Positions 56,162 to 64,000 of a stretch of DNA of 64,000 nt are shown piece after piece (position 1 is the stretch's first letter; each line of letters starts with the position of its first letter). The position numbers and the translations under genes are program-made. The notes under the pieces are model-generated. The model was not told the origin of the DNA, searched no databases, and was given only the letters and a program-made list of their open reading frames with translations. Origin of the DNA: JAHDHW01 sp965277415 (GTDB taxonomy: Bacteria; Bacteroidota; Bacteroidia; Chitinophagales; Saprospiraceae); NCBI GenBank assembly GCA_965277415.1, contig CBDICS010000031.1, positions 1 to 64,000 on the forward strand, read 5' to 3'.

Positions 56162-59100
56162 ATGAAAAAATTCTTAAAAGGGCTCTTAATTTTTTTAGTA
56201 GTTTTAGTTGTAGCAGCATTTATAGCTTATAAAGTATTCATCGAACAGAAACGAGAAATCAATGTACTGGTGTTTTCTAAAACAGAAGGTTTCAGGCATG
56301 CTTCGATTGAGGATGGAAAAACAGCAATCATTAATCTCGGTAAGCAATATGACTTTACAGTTGATACAACAGAAGATGCCAGTCTCTTTAAAGAAAAAGA
56401 ATTAAAAAAATATAATGTAGTGGTTTTCTTGAGTACAACAGGGGATGTACTCAATGATGCACAACAGTTGGAATTCAATAGATTTATTCAGGCTGGAGGT
56501 GGCTTTGTAGGGATTCACGCAGCCGCAGATACGGAATATGACTGGCCTTGGTATGGCAAACTTTGTGGCGCTTATTTTAATGGACATCCGAATGATCCCA
56601 ATGTACGAGAAGCCGTTTTGAGAAAGGTAGATGATACACATGCTTCCTGCAAACATTTGCCAATGGATTGGAAACGAATGGATGAATGGTATAATTATAA
56701 AGACATTAATCCTGCCATCAATGTAATCTTAAACCTTGATGAAACTACTTATGAAGGTGGAACCAATGGAGAAAACCATCCGATGACTTGGTATCATGAA
56801 TTTGATGGCGGTCGATCTTTTTATACAGGCTTGGGGCATACCTCAGAATCTTTTGAAGAGGAGAATTTCTTAAAATTAATCTGGGGCGGTATTGATTATG
56901 CTGCCGGACCAGGGCGTCCTGTGGATTATAGTATTTCTACTGTGGCACCGGAGGAAAACCGATTTGTAAAAGAAGTCTTGGATGAAGGATTAGATGAACC
57001 AATGGAATTAGAATATATGCCTGATGGCTCACTGCTCTTTATCGAAAGGGGAGGAGCGATTAAACAATACCAACCTAAGATTGGCGAAACCCGAGTCGTC
57101 GCTACGATGAATGTACATGCTGAACATGAAGATGGTTTGCTTGGCTTAGCATTAGATCCTAATTATGCTTCAAACAATTGGATCTACTTATTCTATTCTC
57201 CAGTGGGTGAAGCGGCAAAACAACATGTTTCTCGTTTTGAATTAAAAGATGGTGCGATTGATTTTGATACTGAAAAAATCATTTTAGAAATCCCAACACA
57301 GAGAGAAGAATGTTGTCATTCTGCCGGATCTTTAGAGTTTGATAAAGATGGTAACTTATTTATTTCTGTTGGAGATAATACCAATCCGCATTTATCTGAT
57401 GGCTATTCGCCTAGTGATGAAGGCAAAGATCGAGGCCCTTGGGATGCGCAAAAATCTTCCTCCAATACGAATGACTTCCGTGGCAAGATATTGAAAATTA
57501 CACCGCAGGCGGATGGCACTTATACGATTCCTGATGGCAATTTATTTCCGAAAGATGGTTCTGGAGGAAAACCCGAAATCTATGTAATGGGTTGCCGAAA
57601 CCCTTATCGAATTGCCATTGATGATCATACTGGTTACCTCTATTGGGGAGATGTCGGTCCAGATGCTGGAGAGGATAGTTTAAGTCGTGGGCCAAAGGGT
57701 TATGATGAAGTGAATCAAGCGAGAGAACCTGGTTTTTTTGGCTGGCCATATTTTATTGGAGATAATTATGCTTATAATGAATACGATTTCGCGAAACAAG
57801 TTTCGGGAGATAAATATGATCCGGCTAAACCTATCAATAATTCTCCTCATAATACTGGTGTCCAAGAATTGCCACCAGCAAAAGGCGCTTATATATGGTA
57901 TCCTTATGGTGCATCGAAAGAATTTCCTCAGGTAGGAGATGGAGGTCGGAATGCTATGGCTGCGGGGGTTTATTATCACAGTGATTATAAAAATAAAGAA
58001 AAACAATATCCTGAATATTACGATGGAAAATTATTTACTTACGATTGGATGCGTGGCTGGATTATGGCAGTGACCATGGAAGAAAATGGGGATTATAAAC
58101 GAATGGAACGCTTCCTGCCAAGTCAGAAATTTAGTAATCCAACTGATATTATTTTTGGCCCGGACGGAGATATTTATATGCTTGAATATGGAACAGTTTG
58201 GTTCTCTGAAAACCCTGATGCGCGCTTGGTTCATATTCGTTATGTAGCTGGAAATCGGCAACCAGTCGCTAAATTGGAATCTGATGAATTTGTTGGGAAA
58301 GCCCCTTTAGCAATTCAGTTTAAAGGAGAGGAATCCATTGATTTTGATGGTGATGAATTGACGTATGAATGGGATTTTGGAGGTCAGGGTAAATCAGATG
58401 TTGTCAATCCCAATTTTACTTTCGAAAAGCCCGGAGAATACAAAGTAGTACTCAAGGTTACGGATACAGAAGGGAATTGGGCAAAGACAGAAACGGAGAT
58501 ATTGATTGGAAATGAAGTGCCTCAAGTCGCTTGGAATATTGAAGGGAATAAAACATTTTATTTTGATAATCAAAAAATAGAGTATACTGTATCCGTAAGA
58601 GATGAAGAGGATGGTACACTTGGAAATGGCATCAATGCTAATGCAGTAAATGTATCTATAGATTATTTAGAACGAGGAAGCGATGCCAATGAAGTAGCAA
58701 TTGGACATAAAGCTTTACGGGAGGCATCTGCTTATACACTTGGAAAGAAATTAATGGACAATTCTGATTGTTCTACTTGTCATCAGATGGGTATCAAATC
58801 AGTTGGACCTTCTTATAAAGAGGTCTCTCAAAAATACAAAAGCGATCCCGGTGCGATTGAATACCTCGCACAAAGAGTAATCAAAGGCGGTGGCGGAGTA
58901 TGGGGCGAAACAGTGATGGCCGCTCATCCTCAATTGACAAATAGCGAAGCTGAACAGATGGCAAAATATATACTCTCTCTTTCTGGAGAAGCTAAATTAG
59001 GAGACGGTTTACCAACTAAAGGTTCTTTTACATTGAACAAACATCAGGCTCAACATACAGAAGGACGATATATTTTTACGGCCTCATATACGGATAAAGG

Positions 59101-59578
59101 AGGTAATGAAATTGGACCATTGACCGCTAGAGATGTAATGACTTTACGTAGTCCAACAATTGCGTCTGTAGATTTTGACGAATTGGTCAAAGCCATGAAG
59201 TTTAAAGTCGAACCCGGTATGGCACCTGGAGTGGAAGAAGAAATGAATATAATCATTGGTGTTGGAGGAGGCTTTGTAGGGTATAAAAATATTGACTTGA
59301 CAGGCGTGACCGGAATAGAAATTGGTGCTGCGCAAGCGGGTACTTTCTTCGGTGGTGGATCAATTGAAATTCGGATAGATAAACCTGATGGAGATGTAAT
59401 CGGAACCTTTGATATTGTACAAGGACTAACGGATTTTGGTATGAACACTTTTAATACTAAAATTAAATCCATCGAAGGGGTTCATGATGTATATACTGTA
59501 TTTGTTGCTGCAGATAAAGAGGATAACAAACCGGTATGTGCTGTGATTTATTATAAGTATTTGATGGCGGTTTACTAA
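56162..59578 (+). CDS. ThuA / PQQ-type sugar dehydrogenase / PKD / cytochrome c multidomain protein
   Basis: 1138 residues. An N-terminal hydrophobic segment (4-24) is a signal or anchor. Residues 33-250: ThuA-like glutamine-amidotransferase fold (LVFSKTEGFRHASIEDG, GGGFVGIHAAADTEYDW, SFYTGLGHT). About 270-690: glucose/sorbosone dehydrogenase propeller (DEPMELEYMPDG, ECCHSAGSLEFDKDGNLF, NPYRIAIDDHTG). About 700-790: PKD domain (YEWDFGGQGKSDVVNPNF). About 870-945: one c-type heme site, CSTCH, with GETVMAAH supplying a likely Met ligand. About 1010-1138: carbohydrate-binding-like beta domain. Such proteins are thought to oxidise sugars at the envelope, passing electrons to the heme. The stop codon lies inside the arm of the terminator hairpin. 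All domains appear complete. Confidence 0.92.
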   Translation: MKKFLKGLLIFLVVLVVAAFIAYKVFIEQKREINVLVFSKTEGFRHASIEDGKTAIINLGKQYDFTVDTTEDASLFKEKELKKYNVVVFLSTTGDVLNDAQQLEFNRFIQAGGGFVGIHAAADTEYDWPWYGKLCGAYFNGHPNDPNVREAVLRKVDDTHASCKHLPMDWKRMDEWYNYKDINPAINVILNLDETTYEGGTNGENHPMTWYHEFDGGRSFYTGLGHTSESFEEENFLKLIWGGIDYAAGPGRPVDYSISTVAPEENRFVKEVLDEGLDEPMELEYMPDGSLLFIERGGAIKQYQPKIGETRVVATMNVHAEHEDGLLGLALDPNYASNNWIYLFYSPVGEAAKQHVSRFELKDGAIDFDTEKIILEIPTQREECCHSAGSLEFDKDGNLFISVGDNTNPHLSDGYSPSDEGKDRGPWDAQKSSSNTNDFRGKILKITPQADGTYTIPDGNLFPKDGSGGKPEIYVMGCRNPYRIAIDDHTGYLYWGDVGPDAGEDSLSRGPKGYDEVNQAREPGFFGWPYFIGDNYAYNEYDFAKQVSGDKYDPAKPINNSPHNTGVQELPPAKGAYIWYPYGASKEFPQVGDGGRNAMAAGVYYHSDYKNKEKQYPEYYDGKLFTYDWMRGWIMAVTMEENGDYKRMERFLPSQKFSNPTDIIFGPDGDIYMLEYGTVWFSENPDARLVHIRYVAGNRQPVAKLESDEFVGKAPLAIQFKGEESIDFDGDELTYEWDFGGQGKSDVVNPNFTFEKPGEYKVVLKVTDTEGNWAKTETEILIGNEVPQVAWNIEGNKTFYFDNQKIEYTVSVRDEEDGTLGNGINANAVNVSIDYLERGSDANEVAIGHKALREASAYTLGKKLMDNSDCSTCHQMGIKSVGPSYKEVSQKYKSDPGAIEYLAQRVIKGGGGVWGETVMAAHPQLTNSEAEQMAKYILSLSGEAKLGDGLPTKGSFTLNKHQAQHTEGRYIFTASYTDKGGNEIGPLTARDVMTLRSPTIASVDFDELVKAMKFKVEPGMAPGVEEEMNIIIGVGGGFVGYKNIDLTGVTGIEIGAAQAGTFFGGGSIEIRIDKPDGDVIGTFDIVQGLTDFGMNTFNTKIKSIEGVHDVYTVFVAADKEDNKPVCAVIYYKYLMAVY

Positions 59579-59623
59579 ACTTGCTGAGCTATTTTATCTT
59601 ACTTAGTTTAGTAAACCTTTTTT
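59566..59623 (+). terminator. Terminator hairpin overlapping the stop codon (52-bp palindrome, second copy)
   Basis: 13-bp perfect stem GGTTTACTAAACT (59569-59581) / AGTTTAGTAAACC (59605-59617), 23-nt loop, then six T (59618-59623). The TAA stop at 59576-59578 is within the left arm. The element is the inverted partner of 55801-55852. Confidence 0.8.
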
Positions 59624-59713
59624 GTCTTAATTTTTTTCGACCAAACGAAATCATCTAGTTCCAAAATTATCTCTATGAACCTATAAATTTATGTGTTTTC
59701 CGTATCCTAAAAA

Positions 59714-60229
59714 ATGCAATCTATGTCAAACAAACAAAAAAGATTAAAAGACAGGCGACAATTTTTGAATACGAATCTGAAAACCACTGCACTCTTACCA
59801 TTTTTAAGTACACCTCTTTTATCTTTGGGGGCAAATGCGTTTATGACTAATCAAGAAAAAGTTAAGCCTTTAAAAATATTGATCCTTGGTGGCACTAGTT
59901 TTTTAGGGCCGCATCAGATTGCTTATGCATTGGAACGTGGACACGTTATCACGACTTTCACTCGGGGAAAAACTAAACCAACTATTCATAAAAAACTATT
60001 TAAAGAAGTAGAAGAATACATAGGAATTGTAAGGGTAAATAATGAACATGCTATTGCCAATGGATTAAGCTTTAGACCCTTAGCGGAAACAATGGCTGAC
60101 CTTCATCAATGGTGGCATTCAGATGCCGTATCAAAAGAGCGAAAAGAAAAATTTCTGGGGAATAAAAATTCATTATTAAAGAGAGCACCAGGAATTATTG
60201 AGGCTTGGAAAAAGAGGGCAGGTCAATGA
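59714..60229 (+). pseudogene. Tat-exported NAD-dependent epimerase with internal deletion
   Basis: 171-codon open frame. Residues 1-40 are a Tat-type signal (DRRQFLNTNLKTTALLPFLS). Then comes an NAD-binding Rossmann start, LKILILGGTSFLGPHQIAYA, and RGHVITTFTRGKTKP. After about residue 100 (KKLFKEVE) the sequence jumps to what looks like the C-terminal end of the same family: IANGLSFRPLAETMADLHQW and RAPGIIEAWKKRAG. Family members of this kind run to roughly 350-400 residues, so about 200 residues, including the catalytic part, are missing. The join keeps the frame, so a short protein may still be made, but it cannot be an active epimerase. Its TGA overlaps the next ATG (ATGA). Confidence 0.75.
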
Positions 60230-61908
60230 TTCAAACATCTAAAGAACACTGCTTCATACGGTTTCAAGAATCTATAAATACGTATTCATTACCGGAGCGA
60301 TTCACTTTTCCATTTTATTATGACCCAAACCCTTTATGTCTTTTGGCTGCAAAAGAGCTACAATTTCATATTGAAAATCAGAAGGATTGGGTTCATAATT
60401 TTGGTTTAAAATCAAATCAGGAGGGGATGATTATAGGGAAGATGTTTGGCGTTTTAATAGTTCAAAATGTCAAAGGAGAAATTGGATACCTAGCTGCTTT
60501 CTCTGGTAAATTAGCAGAAGAAAATCACCATCCCAAATTCGTCCCTCCAGTCTTTGACATGTTGACCAAAGATGGCTTTTTTAATAAAGGTGCCCAAGAA
60601 CTCAATAAATTGAATGCTCAAATTGAAAAACTTGAAAAGGAACCAGCATTCCTTGCCTGCAAAGCATTTTTAGAAAAGGAAAAAGAAGTTTACATAAATC
60701 AGATTACAGCACAAAAGCAGAAAATTAAAACTGGAAAACAAGCACGAAAAATGAAGCGTGAAAAGGCAAAAGAAAAATATACTGCCGATCAGTTTCAGAC
60801 ACTAGAAGAAGCATTAGCATTGGAGAGTCAAATCGCAAAAATACACCTTAAAAAATTAACCATTTATTGGAAAAACCGACTTTCCGAAGGCCAAAAAAAA
60901 CTAAATCGATTCCTTGATGAAATTGCTGCCTTGCAAAAAGAGCGGAAAACAAAATCTGCTGCTTTGCAAAGAAAACTATTTAATCAATATCAATTTTTAA
61001 ATATAAAGGGAGATAAGAAAAGTCTATCCGATATTTTTCAAGATACGCTTCCACCTGCGGGCTCAGGAGAATGTGCTGCGCCGAAATTACTCCAGTATGC
61101 CTTTAAGCATCAAATGAAACCAATAGCAATGGCAGAATTTTGGTGGGGACAGGCACCTAAATCTGAAGTTAGAAAACATAGTCATTTCTATCCAGCTTGC
61201 CGTGGGAAATGTGAACCGATTTTAAGCCATATGTTAGAAGGCATTAAAATGGATGAGAATCCAATGTTGGCAAATCCTGCAATAGGAAAAGAAATTGAAA
61301 TCGTTTATGAGGATGAGCAAATAGCAGTGATCAATAAACCCGCAGAATTCCTATCTGTCCCAGGTAAGAATATTCAAGATTCTGTAGCGCTTCGAATGAA
61401 AACTAAATTTCCAAATGCTACAGGACCTCTGATTGTTCATCGGCTTGATATGTCTACTTCTGGCTTGATGTTGATTGCGAAGTCATTAGAAGTGCATAAG
61501 TTTCTGCAAAGGCAATTCATTAAACGTACAGTCAAAAAACGATATGTTGCACTTTTAGATGGGAACTTGAATAAGGATGAAGGTATAATTGAACTGCCAT
61601 TAAGAGTAGATTTGAATGATCGCCCTCGTCAATTAGTATGTTATGAACATGGCAAACGGGCACAAACAAAATGGAAAGTAATAGAGCAGTCCAATGGTAA
61701 AACAAGAATCCATTTTTATCCCATTACAGGACGTACACACCAATTACGAGTTCATGCTGCTCATGCATTAGGTTTAAATACGCCAATAGTAGGTGATGAT
61801 CTTTATGGGAATAAAGCTGATCGTTTACACCTTCATGCTGAAAGTATAGCATTTCTTCATCCGAAGAGTAGGGAAGTAATTAGAATTCAGGTTGATGCGG
61901 CGTTTTAG
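60226..61908 (+). CDS. RluA-family pseudouridine synthase with long N-terminal extension
   Basis: 560 residues from ATG 60226, which overlaps the upstream TGA (ATGA); a longer frame from TTG 60205 is less likely. The C-terminal half (about 355-560) is the RluA catalytic domain: VINKPAEFLSVPG, then HRLDMSTSGLML with catalytic Asp near 407, and GRTHQLRVHAAHALG. It converts uridine to pseudouridine in rRNA or tRNA. The N-terminal 350 residues include a charged coiled coil (about 130-260) and the PAGSGECAAPKLLQYAF / EFWWGQ segment known from other large RluA-like proteins of this group, where it carries Cys/His-like residues. Target RNA unknown. Translational coupling to the epimerase remnant is likely inherited from the intact gene. 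Confidence 0.9.
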   Translation: MIQTSKEHCFIRFQESINTYSLPERFTFPFYYDPNPLCLLAAKELQFHIENQKDWVHNFGLKSNQEGMIIGKMFGVLIVQNVKGEIGYLAAFSGKLAEENHHPKFVPPVFDMLTKDGFFNKGAQELNKLNAQIEKLEKEPAFLACKAFLEKEKEVYINQITAQKQKIKTGKQARKMKREKAKEKYTADQFQTLEEALALESQIAKIHLKKLTIYWKNRLSEGQKKLNRFLDEIAALQKERKTKSAALQRKLFNQYQFLNIKGDKKSLSDIFQDTLPPAGSGECAAPKLLQYAFKHQMKPIAMAEFWWGQAPKSEVRKHSHFYPACRGKCEPILSHMLEGIKMDENPMLANPAIGKEIEIVYEDEQIAVINKPAEFLSVPGKNIQDSVALRMKTKFPNATGPLIVHRLDMSTSGLMLIAKSLEVHKFLQRQFIKRTVKKRYVALLDGNLNKDEGIIELPLRVDLNDRPRQLVCYEHGKRAQTKWKVIEQSNGKTRIHFYPITGRTHQLRVHAAHALGLNTPIVGDDLYGNKADRLHLHAESIAFLHPKSREVIRIQVDAAF

Positions 61909-62289
61909 ATTTATACGGTTCATATCTTTCATAGGACTGCAAAATCACACTTTAAGAACGGGATGTCGCCTTCAATAATAAAAATTGGACTGGCTCTGAG
62001 GTTTTATTTGACTTTTGTGACTTTGAGTCTTTGTGGCAAAATAAAAAATGGCGGCTAGTTTTAATACCAATATAACATATTGCCTGCATCAAAAAACAAC
62101 CAGACCAATCACAAATTCCGCAATCACAATCATCCCTCATCCCTTTCAAAGAAACAATCTCACGACAATTATACATTTTTCATATGTACCAGTCTTTCGA
62201 GATCATTTACTTTCTTATCTTGTTGTGTTTTTTAAATACCTAAAAACATGTTCTAGACTAATAATAAAAACTGCCGAAATTAAAATCTT
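61909..62289. other. Intergenic region (381 bp) before the M4 peptidase gene
   Basis: No gene, tRNA or strong hairpin. It contains degenerate tandem 9-mers (TTTGACTTTTGTGACTTTGA through about 62040, ending TTTGTGGCAAA), a kind of low-complexity stretch. No clear promoter pair for the peptidase was found. The 103-codon frame over 62048-62359 overlaps the start of the peptidase and is not taken as a gene. Confidence 0.4.
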
Positions 62290-64000
62290 ATGTATAGAAA
62301 ATTTACATTATCCTTATTGTGTTGCTTTATTGCTTCAATGGGCTTTTCTCAAATACTAACAGGGAATGATGCTCAAAGAACTTTTCCAGGTGCGGTAAAG
62401 GTTCGAATGGATCAAAAAACTAATTTACCAAAACATATTGAATTTGGATCATCTGTTGATATGACTGTCGATCAAGCGATTGACTATTTATCAAAACATG
62501 CAGAATTAGAACCTGAAACATCTTTCCAATTAATCAGAAGAAATAGTGATCCTTTAGGAATGGTACACCATCGTTACCAACAAGTCATTGATGGGATTCC
62601 TGTAGAAGCTGGAATTTATCTTTTTCATACCAATAATGGAAAAGTGAAATCTATGAATGGAGAGTTGTTTAAATTTGAACATACCTCCAATCAAACGTCC
62701 ATTTCTAAAGAAAAAGCAATTGAATTAGCTATTGCACCTTTCGAAGGAGGAAAATTTGGATGGGAAAGTACTCAAGGAGCTGGGCGAACTCAGACGCTTT
62801 CAGAATATCCTGAACCAGAATTAGTTTGGGTACCAAGAGACCTTAACCTTTGGGGAGCTACATTTCATTTAGCGTATAAAATGGATATTTATGCAATCCA
62901 CCATGGACACCATCATCGATCATGGGTCTATATAGATGCTCAAACCGGAGAAAATATTGCCGAGAATAATCAGGTTTGCGAAATGGATGTGACCAGTCAA
63001 GCGGAAACAAATAATAGCGGTACTAGGGAAATATTGACAGAAAAACTATCAGATGACCTCTATCGCTTACAACAAACTACTTATGGTAATGGTATTATTA
63101 CCTTAAATAATGGAAATCAAACAGACACCGATAATGCAGTTGATTTCACACATGAGGATAGTATTTGGGGAGGAGAGATTGGTGTTTTTGATCGCTATGC
63201 TTTAGATGCGCATTTTGCGGCAGAACGATATTATCTTTTTCTGGAAGAATTTTTTGATAGAAATAGTATCAATGAGGAAGGCCTTGAGTTGATTTGTTAT
63301 GTGCATCATGATGAAAATTTAGCAAATGCTTTTTGGAATGGTACCGCTTCATTCTATGGAGATGGGGGAGGTGGTAGTTTGGATAGACCACTGACTACAG
63401 TTGATATTGTAGCACATGAATTCACACATGGATTAACAGGTTTTACTGCGGGTTTGATTTATGCTTATGAACCCGGAGCATTGAATGAATCGTTTAGTGA
63501 TGTATTTGGATTGGCTACTGATTTTTATGCTAGACCAGATGTAGCGAATTGGAGAATGGGAGAAGAGGCAACTTCTGATGGAGATGGTATTCGATCTGCT
63601 CTTGATCCTAAAGAATTTGGCCATCCTGCCAATTATCAGGGAGAGAATTGGTGGACAAATGCTGGCGACAATGGTGGTGTACATATTAATAGTGGTGTCC
63701 AAAACCATTGGTTCTATTTACTTTCAGAAGGAGGTACAGGTATCAATGATAATGGCGAAGCTTTCGAAGTTGTCGGTATAGGATGGGAAAAAGCAATTGC
63801 GATTGCCTATAGAAATTTGACGACCTATTTAACGGCAGGATCAGTGTACAGTGATGCGGCATATTATGGCTCATTGAGTGCTTTGGAATTATTTGGGACT
63901 TGTTCGCAAGAATATATTTCTACAGTCAATGCTTGGCATGCAGTAGGGATCGGTAGCCCGATAAGTGATGAGACTATATTGGATTTTCAATCTCAACGTG
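62290..64000 (+). CDS. Secreted M4 (thermolysin-type) metallopeptidase, 3' end outside window
   Basis: Open from ATG 62290 to the right edge, 570 codons. Signal peptide 1-20 (LSLLCCFIASMGFSQ). An FTP/PepSY propeptide spans about 45-225 (LGMVHHRYQQVIDGIPVEAG; ISKEKAIELAI). The M4 catalytic domain follows: HEFTH at about 376-380 (two zinc His and the general-base Glu), ALNESFSDVFG supplying the third zinc Glu (about 400), and GGVHINSGVQNHWFYLL (about 461-477) with the His of the active site. It is a zinc endopeptidase activated by propeptide removal, acting outside the cell or at the envelope. A C-terminal T9SS sorting domain is expected but lies beyond the window. Confidence 0.93.
   Translation, partial: MYRKFTLSLLCCFIASMGFSQILTGNDAQRTFPGAVKVRMDQKTNLPKHIEFGSSVDMTVDQAIDYLSKHAELEPETSFQLIRRNSDPLGMVHHRYQQVIDGIPVEAGIYLFHTNNGKVKSMNGELFKFEHTSNQTSISKEKAIELAIAPFEGGKFGWESTQGAGRTQTLSEYPEPELVWVPRDLNLWGATFHLAYKMDIYAIHHGHHHRSWVYIDAQTGENIAENNQVCEMDVTSQAETNNSGTREILTEKLSDDLYRLQQTTYGNGIITLNNGNQTDTDNAVDFTHEDSIWGGEIGVFDRYALDAHFAAERYYLFLEEFFDRNSINEEGLELICYVHHDENLANAFWNGTASFYGDGGGGSLDRPLTTVDIVAHEFTHGLTGFTAGLIYAYEPGALNESFSDVFGLATDFYARPDVANWRMGEEATSDGDGIRSALDPKEFGHPANYQGENWWTNAGDNGGVHINSGVQNHWFYLLSEGGTGINDNGEAFEVVGIGWEKAIAIAYRNLTTYLTAGSVYSDAAYYGSLSALELFGTCSQEYISTVNAWHAVGIGSPISDETILDFQSQR

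Noticed and set aside
62048..62359. 103-codon frame before the M4 peptidase
   Set aside because: Overlaps the peptidase start in another frame and has a low-complexity composition without coding character.

Overview
The window looks like a piece of a Bacteroidota chromosome, most likely Saprospirales or a close relative. The AT-rich sequence carries several proteins with type IX secretion (T9SS) C-terminal domains, a SusC/SusD pair, type II NADH dehydrogenase, a two-component-propeller/LytS-type sensor kinase, and Bacteroidota-style promoters (TTTG / TAnnTTTG). The genus cannot be fixed from the sequence alone. No rRNA, tRNA, CRISPR array, prophage or transposase gene was seen.

Region 1 to 24.3 kb, all on the minus strand: two giant repeat-built secreted proteins (>3387 aa, running off the left edge, and 3478 aa) enclose two ordinary genes, a histone-deacetylase-family deacetylase and priA. 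The deacetylase starts 5 nt after the stop of the 3478-aa gene. Region 24.6 to 37.3 kb, plus strand: lysS with an unusual N-terminal insertion, a lipoprotein, a strong terminator, a third giant (2186 aa: HYR-like repeats, dockerin-like and cohesin-like segments, T9SS tail), a 162-bp imperfect palindrome and a large hybrid sensor kinase. Region 37.4 to 41.1 kb, minus strand: one 1234-aa LRR / coiled-coil / Roc GTPase / COR / TIR protein, the most intriguing single gene here. Region 41.3 to 53.7 kb, plus strand: ndh, then susC, susD, an FG-GAP/ASPIC lipoprotein and a T9SS-exported protein, a glycan-uptake-like cluster without an evident glycoside hydrolase.

Region 53.7 to 64 kb is a patchwork: DinB-like protein, a chimeric gene remnant, a small membrane protein, an unrecognised 157-aa protein, a remnant of a sugar-dehydrogenase paralogue wedged between two repeat elements, an intact ThuA / sugar dehydrogenase / PKD / cytochrome c protein, a Tat-exported epimerase with its middle deleted, an RluA-type pseudouridine synthase and the start of a secreted M4 metallopeptidase.

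Main themes: (a) three giant surface proteins within 34 kb, each expanded by recent tandem duplication (units of 234, 249/255 and 237 bp, with multi-unit copies visible at the DNA level); (b) several small palindromic or repeated non-coding elements, two of which frame the ThuA/dehydrogenase gene and its dead relative; (c) a stand-alone Roco-TIR protein that could be a signalling or immune sensor. Gene functions are family-level assignments; operon and regulation statements are inferred from spacing and motifs.
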